A DNA stretch of 64,000 bases from Apodemus sylvaticus. Lineage: Eukaryota > Chordata > Mammalia > Rodentia > Muridae. The stretch is taken from positions 130,083,896 to 130,147,895 of the forward strand of contig NC_067477.1 in NCBI RefSeq assembly GCF_947179515.1. Reading direction: 5' to 3'. Both the position numbers and the translations under genes were made by a program. Positions 35,508-44,399 of this stretch are shown in pieces (the stretch's first letter is position 1; each line of letters opens with the position of its first letter). Below the pieces are notes generated by a model. It was not told the DNA's origin. It made no database searches and saw nothing but the letters and a program-made list of their open reading frames with translations.

Positions 35508-36258
35508 GTCTCACATTCAAAGCATCAGTTGATTACAAGTAGTTAACAAGCTTAATTGTGAGAGTTTGCATGTAAATTCTCCCCCAAAGAAACTTATGTG
35601 TTAAAGGTTTGACCTCTGCTCAGGTGCTGTGAGATATGCCCAAATCAGATTAGACTTAGCGCAGCAATAGAAAACCCCACTGACAGCTCATAATAAAGAG
35701 ACTGTGAGAAAATGAGATTTATTTGAAGAAGCAGCTTATCTGAAGTAACTTTGAAGAGAATATTTTGGCCCTGTCCTCTTATTTTTTTCTTCTCAGCTTC
35801 CTAGGTGACAGGAAGTGATGAGGTTTGATTCATCATGCCGTCCTGTCATAGTTATGTACTGCCTCACCATAGGCTCATAGTAATGAGGTCAGTGAATCAT
35901 GAACAGAAACCTCTAAAAACAGCATCTCAAATTAATTGTTCTTCCTTTAAGCCATTTTTATCAAATACATATTTTAGAGCTATTCAGAACTAATATGAAT
36001 GCAAATATTTGAAGCAATTGCCTGGATAATGGTTACACACATATTTTTTCAAGCCTTCACAGGTCACTCTCTAGAAATATCAGTTTTTCAAAGCTCAGAT
36101 ACATGGGTAGCTGACAGAGGAGATTTATCTTATGGAACAAGTCAGAACTTGAGAGACAACATGCTAGGACTTAAAATAAAGCATTGTGATTTTGTTTCAA
36201 TTACCTTACTACAAAAAAATCCTATTAACATTGTTCTATATTTTTAAAGTTAAAATTA
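35508..36258. other. Intergenic DNA, part possibly an old degenerate repeat
   Basis: The 35560-35930 part has the look of an old mammalian interspersed repeat (CTGCCTCACCATAGGC.., ATGAACAGAAACCTCTAAAA). I cannot assign a family. The rest is unique-looking. Confidence 0.35.
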
Positions 36259-36273
36259 ACTGGCTCATTTATT
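36259..36273. repeat. L1-2 target-site duplication, left copy
   Basis: ACTGGCTCATTTATT. The identical copy is at 43614-43628. In element sense it starts with AATAAATG after TTAT, a plausible variant of the L1 endonuclease TT/AAAA site. Confidence 0.88.
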
Positions 36274-36293
36274 TATTTATTTATTTTTTTAAT
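36274..36293 (-). other. Second (outer) A-rich tail of L1-2
   Basis: (ATTT)n then T7 on the + strand, that is an A-rich tail in element sense. About 20 bases upstream in element sense lies AATATA (36312-36317), a weak poly(A) signal variant. Confidence 0.75.
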
Positions 36294-37021
36294 AGAAACA
36301 CACAGTATAGTTATATTTACCACACCAAATTAAATCCAGAAATCTCAATGAAGAGTACATATTTAAGATACCTTTCAAATTTAATAAAAAAGGCTTTTCA
36401 TTTATTGAAAACTACAATGAGGAGTAAAAATGATTCAAAAGTAACTTGGGGCAGTTTGGTGACATAAGAAATGGGAACATTAGCTGGCTGATTATACACA
36501 CAGCCACATAATTTTGTGCTCAATGATGCTATGCCAGCTACATTTTGAAATGGTCAATTGACAGACAGTTTATTTCCATTGTATCCGAAACTGCATGAAT
36601 CATATAAAATACAGTTTTTAATACAGTCTAATCAACCAAAATACCTGTCTCACTTGAATTTGAGAGGTTAAGATTGAACAAATATTTTTATATCGAAATA
36701 ATTTCATAATTTCAGAATGTAACCAGGGTTGGCCAATCTCAAATGAAGATTAGAATAATATTACTTTCATGATATTGATTCAAAACTAGTAATTAGCTAT
36801 GAAAGAAGAAAACTAGTATGTGAATAACACTGTGGCAAAGATCATTATTGAGATGAACAGGAAGCTTAGTTGCTAAACTGATTGCATCACAGTTGGAAAG
36901 TGTATATTCAATCTTTAGAACTCACATAAAATGAAGAACTAGTGTGCTGACATATAATCTTAAAACTTATTTTTAATTTAGTTTTTTATCATAACATAAT
37001 TATACCATTTTCCCCTTCCCC
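36294..37021 (-). other. Putative 3' transduced flank of the L1-2 source locus
   Basis: About 730 bp of AT-rich non-L1 DNA between the two A-rich tails and inside the L1-2 target-site duplication. It has no open reading frame of note. A SINE-like stretch may be present at about 36855-36960 (TCTTTAGAACTCACATAAAATG), but it is too degenerate to call. Confidence 0.75.
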
Positions 37022-37048
37022 TTTCTTTTTTTTTTTCTTTTTTTTTAT
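37022..37048 (-). terminator. L1-2 own 3' terminus and first A tail
   Basis: T-rich on the + strand (two T runs split by C), directly after the L1 end ATTCGATATAATTTATTTAC. A 3' transduction implies that transcription read through this weak end. Confidence 0.8.
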
Positions 37049-37291
37049 TCGATATAATTTATTTACATTTCAAATGATTTCCCCTTTTCTAGCCCCCCCC
37101 CCCCCACTCCCCGAAAGTCCCGTAAGCCCCTTCTCTTCCCCTGTCCTCCCTCCCACCCCTTCCCAGTTCCCCGTTCTGGTTTTGCCAAATACTGTTTCAC
37201 TGAGTCTTTCCAGAACCAGGGACCACTCCTGCTTTCTTCTTGTATCTCATTTGATGTGTGGATTATGTTTTGGGTATTCCAGTTTTCTAGG
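37049..37291 (-). other. L1-2 3' UTR with G-run
   Basis: About 243 bp after the ORF2 stop. A run of 13 C on the + strand at 37093-37105 (13 G in element sense), plus further G-rich segments to 37165, form the polypurine, potentially G-quadruplex tract typical of mammalian L1 3' UTRs. Confidence 0.85.
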
Positions 37292-40200
37292 TTAATAACC
37301 ACTTATTAGTGAGTGCATACCATGATTCACCTTTTGAGTCTGGGTTACCTCACTTAGTATGATGTTCTCTAGCTCCATCCATTTGCCTAAGAATTTCATG
37401 AATTCATTGTTTCTAATGGCTGAATAGTACTCCATTGTGTAGATATACCACATTTTTTGTATCCACTCTTCTGTTGAGGGATACCTGGGTTCTTTCCAGC
37501 ATCTGGCAATTATAAATAGGGCTGCTATGAACATAGTAGAGCATGTATCCTTATTACATGGTGGGGAATCCTCTGGGTATATGCCCAGGAGTGGTATAGC
37601 AGGATCTTCTGGAAGTGAGGTGCCCAGTTTTCGGAGGAACCGCCAGACTGCTTTCCAGAGTGGTTGTACCAATTTGCAACCCCACCAGCAGTGGAGGAGT
37701 GTTCCTCTTTCTCCGCACCCTCTCCAACCCCTGCTGTCTCCTGAATTTTTAATCTTAGCCATTCTGACTGGTGTAAGATGAAATCTTAGGGTTGTTTTGA
37801 TTTGCATTTCCCTAATGACTAATGAAGTTGAGCATTTTTTAAGATGCTTCTCCGCCATCCGAAGTTCTTCAGGTGAGAATTCTTTGTTTAACTCTGTACC
37901 CCATTTTTTAATAGGGTTGTTCGGTTTTCTGGAGTCTAACTTCTTGAGTTCTTTATATATATTGGATATTAGCCCTCTATCTGATGTAGGATTGGTGAAG
38001 ATCTTTTCCCAATTTGTTGGTTGCCGATCTGTCCTCTTGATGGTGTCCTTTGCCTTACAGAAACTCTGTAACCTTATGAGGTCCCATTTGTCAATTCTTG
38101 CTCTTAGAGCATACGCTATTGGTGTTCTGTTCAGAAACTTTCTCCCTGTACCGATGTCCTCAAGGGTCTTCCCCAGTTTCTTTTCTATTAGCTTCAGAGT
38201 GTCTGGCTTTATGTGGAGGTCCTTGATCCATTTGGATTTGAGCTTAGTACAAGGAGACAAGGATGGATCAATTCGCATTCTTCTGCATGCTGACCTCCAG
38301 TTGAACCAGCACCATTTGTTGAAAAGGCTATCTTTTTTCCATTGGATGTTTTCAGCCTCTTTGTCGAGGATCAAGTGGCCATAGGTGTGTGGGTTCATTT
38401 CTGGATCTTCAATCCTGTTCCATTGATCCTCCTGCCTGTCACTGTACCAATACCATGCAGTTTTTAACACTATTGCTCTGTAGTATTGCTTGAGGTCAGG
38501 GATACTGATTCCCCCAGATTTTCTTTTGTTGCTGAGAATAGTTTTAGCTATCCTGGGTTTTTTGTTGTTCCAGATGAATTTGATAATTGCTCTTTCTAAC
38601 TCTGTGAAGAATTGAGTTGGGATTTTGATGGGTATTGCATTGAATCTGTATAGTGCTTTAGGCAAAATGGCCATTTTAACTATATTGATTCTACCGATCC
38701 ATGAGCATGGGAGGTTTTCCCATTTTTTGAGGTCTTCTTCCATTTCCTTCTTCAGAGTCTTGAAGTTCTTGTCATACAGATCTTTCACATGTTTGGTAAG
38801 AGTCACCCCAAGATACTTTATACTGTTTGTGGCTATTGTGAAGGGGGTCATTTCCCTAATTTCTTTCTCAGCCTGCTTATCCTTTGAGTATAGGAAGGCC
38901 ACTGATTTGCTTGAGTTGATTTTGTAACCTGCCACTTTGCTGAAGTTGTTTATCAGCTGTAGGAGCTCTCTAGTGGAGTTCTTTGGGTCACTTAGGTAGA
39001 CGATCATGTCGTCTGCAAATAATGATAGTTTGGCTTCCTCCTTTCCAATTTGTATCCCTTTGACCTCCTTATGTTGTCGAATTGCCCGAGCTAGTACCTC
39101 AAGTACAATATTGAAAAGATAAGGAGAAAGGGGGCAGCCTTGTCTGGTCCCTGATTTCAGTGGGATTGCTTCAAGTTTCTCTCCATTTAGTTTGATGCTG
39201 GCTACCGGTTTGCTGTATATTGCTTTTACTATGTTTAGGTATGGGCCTTGAATTCCTGTTCTCTCCAAGACTTTAAGCATGAAAGGATGCTGAATTTTGT
39301 CAAATGCTTTTTCAGCATCCAATGAAATGACCATGTGGTTTTGTTCTTTGAGTTTGTTTATGTAGTGGATTGTATTGATGGATTTCTGTATATTGAACCA
39401 ACCCTGCATTCCTGGGATAAAGCCTACTTGATCATGGTGGATGATCGTTTTGATGTGTTCTTGGATTCGGTTGGCAAGAATTTTATTGAGTATTTTTGCA
39501 TCGATGTTCATAAGGGAAATTGGTCTGAAGTTCTCTTTCTTTGTTGGATCTTTGTGTGGCTTTGGTATCAGCGTAATTGTGGCTTCGTAGAAGGAATTGG
39601 GTAGTGTTCCTTCTGTTTCTATTTTGTGGAATAGTTTGAAGAGTATTGGTGTTAACTCTTCTTTGAAGGTCTGGTAGAATTCTGCACTGAAACCATCTGG
39701 TCCTGTGCTTTTTTTGGTTGGAAGACTTTCTATGACTCCTTCTATTTCTTTAGGCTTTATGGGACTGTTTAGATGGTCTAGTTGGTCCTGATTTAATTTT
39801 GGTATTTGGTATCTGTCAAGGAAATTGTCCATTTCCTCCAGATTCTCCAGTTGTGTTGAGTACAGGCTCTTGTAGTAGGATCTGATGATTTTTTGGATTT
39901 CCTCAGTTTCCGTTGTTATGTCTCCCTTTTCATTTCTAAGTTTGTTAATTTGGATACTTTCTCTGTGCCCTTTGGTCAGTCTGGCTAAGGGTTTATCTAT
40001 CTTGTTGATTTTCTCAAAGAACCAGCTCCTGGTTTTGTTGATTTTTTGTATGGTTCTCTTTGTTTCTACTTGATTGATTTCGGCCCTGAGTTTGATGATT
40101 TCCTGCCTTCTACTCCTCCTGGGTGAAATAGCTTCTTTTTGTTCTAGGGCTTTCAGGTGTGTCATTAAGTTGGTAATGTATGCTCTCTCCATTTTCTTTT

Positions 40201-41116
40201 TGGAGGCACTCAGGGCTATGAGTTTTCCTCTTAGCACTGCTTTCATTGTGTCCCATAGATTTGGGTATGTTGTGTTTTCATTTTCATTGTGTTCTAAAAA
40301 GCCTTTAATTTCTTTCTTTATTTCTTCCTTGACCAAGGTGTCATTGAGTAGAGTATTGTTCAATTTCCACGTGTATGTGGGTTTTCTGTTGTTTCTGTTG
40401 CTATTGAAGACCACTTTTATTCCATAGTGATCAGATAGGAGGCATGGGATTAGTTCTATCTTCTTATATTTGTTGAGGTCTGTCTTGTGACCAATTATAT
40501 GGTCGATTTTGGAGAAGGTACCATGAGGTGCTGAAAAGAAGGTATATTCTTTTGTTTTAGGATAGAATGTTCTATATATATCAGTTAAATCTAATTGGTC
40601 CAAAGCTTCAATTAGTTTCATTGTGTCCTTGTTTAGTTTCTGTTTTCCTGATCGGTCCATTGAGGAAAGTGCAGTGTTGAAGTCACCCACAATTATTGTG
40701 TTAGGTGCAATGTGTGCTTTGAGTTTTAATAAAGTTTCTTTTATGAAAGAGGGTGCCCTTGCATTTGGAGCATATATGTTCAGGATTGAGAGTTCTTCTT
40801 GTTGTATTTTTCCTTTGACCAGCAAGAAGTGTCCCTCAGAGTCTCTTTTGATGACTTTGGGTTGAAAGTCAATTTTATCTGATATTAAAATGGCTACTTC
40901 AGCTTGTTTCCTGAGACCATTTGCTTGTAAAATTGTCTTCCAGCCTTTTACTCTAAGGTAGTGTTTGTCTTTGACCCTGAGGTGTGTTTCCTGTAAGCAG
41001 CAAAATGTAGGGTCCTGTTTACGTATCCAGTCAGTTAGTCTGTGTCTTTTTATTGGGGCATTGAGTCCATTGATGTTAAGAGATATTAAGGAATAGTGAT
41101 TGTTACTTCCTATCAT
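37292..41116 (-). CDS. ORF2: L1-2 ORF2 protein, endonuclease and reverse transcriptase, intact frame
   Basis: 1274 codons, the usual L1 ORF2 length (human about 1275). It nicks target DNA and copies L1 RNA at the nick, in the nucleus. The start ATG at 41116 has an in-frame TAA six codons upstream. Endonuclease residues are present: Asn14, Glu43, Tyr115, Asp145 and Asn147 (VGDFNT), SKIDHI and LSDHYG. The reverse transcriptase has FADD with Asp702 and Asp703. The C-terminal Cys motif CX3CX7HX4C lacks its first Cys: residue 1130 is Gly (ggt), where the copies at 2290, 3983 and 45464 have Cys. Residue 73 is Glu in KQAEVAIL, where L1-1 has Gly. These two changes may impair activity. ORF1 lies 59 bases upstream. 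Confidence 0.93.
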   Translation of the reverse strand: MIGSNNHYSLISLNINGLNAPIKRHRLTDWIRKQDPTFCCLQETHLRVKDKHYLRVKGWKTILQANGLRKQAEVAILISDKIDFQPKVIKRDSEGHFLLVKGKIQQEELSILNIYAPNARAPSFIKETLLKLKAHIAPNTIIVGDFNTALSSMDRSGKQKLNKDTMKLIEALDQLDLTDIYRTFYPKTKEYTFFSAPHGTFSKIDHIIGHKTDLNKYKKIELIPCLLSDHYGIKVVFNSNRNNRKPTYTWKLNNTLLNDTLVKEEIKKEIKGFLEHNENENTTYPNLWDTMKAVLRGKLIALSASKKKMERAYITNLMTHLKALEQKEAISPRRSRRQEIIKLRAEINQVETKRTIQKINKTRSWFFEKINKIDKPLARLTKGHRESIQINKLRNEKGDITTETEEIQKIIRSYYKSLYSTQLENLEEMDNFLDRYQIPKLNQDQLDHLNSPIKPKEIEGVIESLPTKKSTGPDGFSAEFYQTFKEELTPILFKLFHKIETEGTLPNSFYEATITLIPKPHKDPTKKENFRPISLMNIDAKILNKILANRIQEHIKTIIHHDQVGFIPGMQGWFNIQKSINTIHYINKLKEQNHMVISLDAEKAFDKIQHPFMLKVLERTGIQGPYLNIVKAIYSKPVASIKLNGEKLEAIPLKSGTRQGCPLSPYLFNIVLEVLARAIRQHKEVKGIQIGKEEAKLSLFADDMIVYLSDPKNSTRELLQLINNFSKVAGYKINSSKSVAFLYSKDKQAEKEIREMTPFTIATNSIKYLGVTLTKHVKDLYDKNFKTLKKEMEEDLKKWENLPCSWIGRINIVKMAILPKALYRFNAIPIKIPTQFFTELERAIIKFIWNNKKPRIAKTILSNKRKSGGISIPDLKQYYRAIVLKTAWYWYSDRQEDQWNRIEDPEMNPHTYGHLILDKEAENIQWKKDSLFNKWCWFNWRSACRRMRIDPSLSPCTKLKSKWIKDLHIKPDTLKLIEKKLGKTLEDIGTGRKFLNRTPIAYALRARIDKWDLIRLQSFCKAKDTIKRTDRQPTNWEKIFTNPTSDRGLISNIYKELKKLDSRKPNNPIKKWGTELNKEFSPEELRMAEKHLKKCSTSLVIREMQIKTTLRFHLTPVRMAKIKNSGDSRGWRGCGERGTLLHCWWGCKLVQPLWKAVWRFLRKLGTSLPEDPAIPLLGIYPEDSPPCNKDTCSTMFIAALFIIARCWKEPRYPSTEEWIQKMWYIYTMEYYSAIRNNEFMKFLGKWMELENIILSEVTQTQKVNHGMHSLISGY

Positions 41117-41175
41117 TTTTGACGTTATTTTTTAAATTTGATTGCTTAACTTCTTTTGGGTTTGATGAAAGGTTA
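41117..41175 (-). other. L1-2 inter-ORF spacer
   Basis: 59 bases between the ORF1 stop and the ORF2 ATG, AT-rich. In L1, ORF2 is translated inefficiently from the dicistronic RNA by reinitiation or internal entry. No specific motif was assigned here. Confidence 0.85.
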
Positions 41176-42435
41176 CTATCTTGCTTTTTTCAGGGTGAAG
41201 TTTCCCTCCTTGTATTGGTGTTGTCCTCCTATTATCCTTTTTAGGGCTGGGTTTGTGGATAGATATTGGGTGAACTTGGTTTTGTCGTGAAATATCTTAG
41301 TTTCTCCATCTATGGTGATTGAGAGTTTTGCTGGATATAGTAGTTTTGGTTGGCATTTGTGTTCTCTTAGAGTCTGCATGAGATCTGCCCAGGACCTTCT
41401 AGCCTTCATAGTCTCAGGTGAAAAGTCTGCTGTGATTCTGATAGGTCTTCCTTTATATGTTACTTGGCCTTTTTCTCTTACTGCCTTTAATATTCTTTCT
41501 TTGTTTAGAACATTTGGTGTTTTGATTATTATGTGACGGGAAGTATTTCTGCTCTGGTCCAGTCTGTTTGGAGTTCTGTAGGCTTCTTGTATATTCATGG
41601 GCATCTCTCTCTTTAGGTTAGGGAAGTTTTCTTCCATGATTTTATTGAAGATATTTGCTGGCCCTTTAAGTTGTAAATCTTCACTCTCATCTATGCCTAT
41701 AATCCTTAGGTTTGGTCTTCTCATTGTGTCCTGGATTTCCTGGATATTTTGGGTTACAAGCTTTTTGCATTTTGCATTTTCTTTAACTGTTGAGTCCATG
41801 GTTTCTATGGAATCTTCAGCATCTGAGATTCTTTCTTCTATTTCTTGTATTCTGTTGTTGATATTTGCATCTCTGTCCCCTGATTTCTTCCCAAGGCTTT
41901 CTATCTCCAAAGTTGTCTCCTTTTGAGTTCTCTTAGTTGTTTCTACTTCTGTTTTTAGATCCTGGATGGTTTTGCTTAGCTCCTTCACTTGCTTGTTTGT
42001 GCTTTCCTGTAATTCTTTAAGAGATTTTTGTGTTTTTTCTTTCATGACCTCAGCCTGTTGACCAAAGTTCTCCTGTATTTCTTTAAGAGATTTTTGTGTT
42101 TCGTCTTTCATGACCTCAGCCTGTTGACCAAAGTTCTCCTGTATTTCTTTAAGTGTTTTTTGCATTTCCTCCTTGTTGGCTTTTGTATTCTCCTGGATTT
42201 CTTTCAATGATTTTTGTGTTTCCCTTGCAAGGGCTTCTAACTTTTGATCCATTTTCTCCTGAATGTCCTTCATGTGTTCCTGTACCAGCATCATGACCAG
42301 TGATTTTAAATCCAAATCTTGTTTTACTGGTGTGATGGGGTATCCAGGACTTGCTGGTAGAGGAGAATTTGGTTCAGATGTTGCCATATTGCCTTGATTT
42401 CTGTTAGTGACGTTCCTGCGTTTGCCTTTTGCCAT
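41176..42435 (-). CDS. ORF1: L1-2 ORF1 protein, RNA-binding coiled-coil chaperone, intact frame
   Basis: 419 codons, longer than the 357-371 residues I recall for laboratory-mouse ORF1. It forms trimers that coat L1 RNA in the cytoplasmic particle. The ATG at 42435 is preceded directly by in-frame TAG. Order: basic N-terminus (MAKGKRRN), coiled coil about 50-235, RRM about 240-335 (NLRIIG; GPANIFNKIMEENFPN), C-terminal domain about 336-405 (RPIRITADFSPETMKARR, LLYPAKLSITIDGE). The extra length comes from the coiled coil: a 22-residue unit, LKEIQENFGQQAEVMK.., is present twice in tandem (95-116 and 117-138) with a shorter relative before it. L1-1 and L1-C have one such unit. No disabling change seen. 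Confidence 0.94.
   Translation of the reverse strand: MAKGKRRNVTNRNQGNMATSEPNSPLPASPGYPITPVKQDLDLKSLVMMLVQEHMKDIQEKMDQKLEALARETQKSLKEIQENTKANKEEMQKTLKEIQENFGQQAEVMKDETQKSLKEIQENFGQQAEVMKEKTQKSLKELQESTNKQVKELSKTIQDLKTEVETTKRTQKETTLEIESLGKKSGDRDANINNRIQEIEERISDAEDSIETMDSTVKENAKCKKLVTQNIQEIQDTMRRPNLRIIGIDESEDLQLKGPANIFNKIMEENFPNLKREMPMNIQEAYRTPNRLDQSRNTSRHIIIKTPNVLNKERILKAVREKGQVTYKGRPIRITADFSPETMKARRSWADLMQTLREHKCQPKLLYPAKLSITIDGETKIFHDKTKFTQYLSTNPALKRIIGGQHQYKEGNFTLKKAR
42022..42153 (-). repeat. Tandem 66-bp repeat in L1-2 ORF1
   Basis: Two nearly identical 66-bp units (42022-42087 and 42088-42153) encoding the 22-residue coiled-coil repeat. L1-1 and L1-C carry a single unit here. This is the length-variable region known in murine L1 ORF1. 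Confidence 0.9.
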
Positions 42436-43613
42436 CTAGCTCTCACTGGTGTTACTTGGTCTTGTCAGTGCTGGACTCACCAGTGCAAGCTGCCCCTTCC
42501 CCGTTGGCCTCTGGTGCACAGCTTACACTCTGCACTGCCTGTAGACAGGGTGCTGTTGTCCAGGCTGTTCAGATCCCGAAGCAGGCACCTGAAGGCTCCT
42601 GCTGGGGCCCGCAGGATTTATTGGAGCACACCGACTTCTCCCAGCTGGCCGCCCGGAAGCCCCCACTAGCCTCTTGAGGGACCTGGAGATGTGGCGGCCA
42701 CCCAGGCTGATCTGAAGCGGAGAGAGTTGAGCTGGGGGCTTCTGCCTGAGGCCTTGCCCCAGATTGTGTCTGTGGACCAGGTGGAACCCGTGTGCACCCC
42801 CAGGGAGCTCCGAAGGTGAATGTTGCTGTGACCTCCCCTGTGCTCCGCTCACTCCGCTGGGCAGCCGATTTCCCCAACCGGGCTGGCGCACACTAGGTTA
42901 GCCTTGTCGCCCGGGCCCTGAGTCCAGGCAAACGCCTGGGAGGCCAAGGTCCGAGCAAAGTTCCCCTAGGGCTATGTCTGTAGTTTGGGTCCGCCAGGTG
43001 ACCTGGTTGGCGGGCGTGCGCGTCCGCGCTCCCCGAAAGCACCGGGAGAGTCTGTTGTGCTAATAACCTCCTGGGCGGGTTGACACACAGATGGCCCACC
43101 ACGCCGCCCAGTTCTTGGGGTCAGTCCTGTGCCTTTTGGGGCCTAGACCCCCGTTTTGTTAGCCTCAGGCTACGCTTGTTAGCAGTCTCTGCCCTCCCGA
43201 GCACTCTGGCTCCTGTAGGCAAAATGGCGGCGCGTGCGCCGGCCGGGGCAAAAAAAAAAAAAACTCCTGGCTGGGTTGGCGCCCTGATGGCCACTCGAAC
43301 AGCCCAGGGCCTGGGTGCAGGCCAACGCCCGTCAGGCTCAGACCCCTGCGGTGTTGGGCCTAGGATTATGTTTGTGTACCTCAGTCTGACCGATCTCTGG
43401 AGCCCGGTATCAAGATGGAGGTGAGTCTCTCCTGACTGGCGGGAAGCCGAGTTCTGAAGTGGCTTCCGTGCAGCGAAAGGCTCCGCAGAACCGCAGCTGC
43501 TTGTTGCCCGGCTGGTCAGCGAAGGTCAGTGGTCGTGGGCGCAGGGCCTAACTGGACCCTGTGTCGCCTTGGTTCCACCGCTGATGGCCCTTCAGCTGGA
43601 GCAGCCACTGCTG
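42436..43613 (-). promoter_or_regulatory. L1-2 5' UTR / internal promoter
   Basis: 1178 bp, GC- and CpG-rich, especially 42880-43580, against AT-rich surroundings. There are degenerate repeats about 195 bp apart (CTCCTGGGCGGGTTG near 43069 and CTCCTGGCTGGGTTG near 43265), suggesting decayed monomers. AAAATGGCGGC (YY1-type core) lies at 43221-43231 and CAAGATGG at about 43411. An A13 run is at 43250-43263. The corresponding L1-1 leader lacks about 95 bp present here at about 42738-42835. Confidence 0.78.
43221..43231 (+). promoter_or_regulatory. YY1-type motif in L1-2 promoter
   Basis: AAAATGGCGGC fits the YY1 core ATGGCGGC. The same motif lies at the corresponding place in L1-1 (9978-9988). 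YY1 sites set the start point in human L1. The role here is inferred. Confidence 0.55.
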
Positions 43614-43628
43614 ACTGGCTCATTTATT
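43614..43628. repeat. L1-2 target-site duplication, right copy
   Basis: ACTGGCTCATTTATT, identical to 36259-36273, directly abutting the L1-2 5' end. Confidence 0.88.
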
Positions 43629-43803
43629 ATAAGCCATCTAAAAGGTTAGATCATAAACCACAGAAGTCATAAGGACAAGTAGTTGGGGGATCATTGATGA
43701 TTATAGGGCTTGGACAAAACCTGGCCAATTTGCAAGTGTTACAAAGGGCAAATCTAAGCATGATTTAACCTTGTTGGGATTACTAATGAGTGCTTTGAAT
43801 TTA

Positions 43804-43981
43804 TTTTTATTTTTATTTATTTTATTTTATTTTTTGATTTTTTTTCGAGACAGGGTTTCTCTGTGTAGCCCTGGCTGTCCTGGAACTCACTCTGTAGACC
43901 AGGATGGCCTCAAACTCAGAAATCCACCTGCCTCTGTCTCCCAAGTGTTGGGATTAAAGGCATGTGAGACCACTGCCCAGC
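43804..43981 (-). mobile_element. B1 SINE
   Basis: A 7SL-derived rodent SINE on the - strand: T-rich tail (43804-43845), then GAGACAGGGTTTCTCTGTG to GGGATTAAAGGCATG..CTGCCCAGC. The flanking duplication is AGTGCTTTGAATTTA (43789-43803) and AGTGCTTTAGATTTA (43982-43996), with two mismatches. Confidence 0.95.
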
Positions 43982-44041
43982 AGTGCTTTAGATTTACATA
44001 GGCACTTCTACAATAACTTTTCAGCTACTTCTCATTATCCA

Positions 44042-44070
44042 GCAACAACAACAACAACAACAACAACAAA
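44042..44070. repeat. (CAA)n microsatellite
   Basis: About nine CAA/AAC triplets. The flanks 43997-44041 and 44071-44399 hold nothing recognised. Confidence 0.9.
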
Positions 44071-44399
44071 ATGCCATGCATTAAGATAGTCAAATAGTAT
44101 GCTGCTCATTGTTGATTGTGAATATCAGCTATTTTGTACTAATATGGACTATAGATGAATTAATTGATCTTTGATGAATTAGTTAATCTTTCCCAAAATC
44201 AGGTACAATTCATTCAGTGCTTTGTGTAATATTCTTAAAGCCTAGCTTCCTACAATGCTTTCTTAAATTTTTGCTCCTATTCAGGTAATGAAAAAGGGGG
44301 ATTTTTCCTACATTTTTACATTGGAAATTCAGCTGGTTGAATTAGATTATCTTGTGAAATAAATTTGATCACATTTAGTTCTTATGTGTTACCTAGAGA

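Larger units (their letters stand above)
36274..43613 (-). mobile_element. Full-length L1 (L1-2) with intact ORFs and 3' transduced segment
   Basis: A - strand L1 with 5' UTR, ORF1, ORF2 and 3' UTR (37049-43613), then an A-rich tail (37022-37048), about 730 bp of non-L1 DNA (36294-37021) and a second A-rich tail. The duplication ACTGGCTCATTTATT lies at 36259-36273 and 43614-43628, 15 of 15 bases. No matching duplication lies next to the first tail. So L1 and extra DNA arrived together, as in a 3' transduction. Both ORFs are open over their full length. Confidence 0.88.

Noticed and set aside
36294..37021. Treating this stretch as ordinary flank of L1-2
   Set aside because: The 15-bp duplication encloses it and no duplication fits the inner tail. 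Ordinary flank would need the duplication next to 37021.
37527..42210. Many + strand open frames opposite L1-2 (up to about 195 codons)
   Set aside because: Shadows of the intact ORF1 and ORF2 on the - strand. The same shadows recur opposite every other L1 copy.
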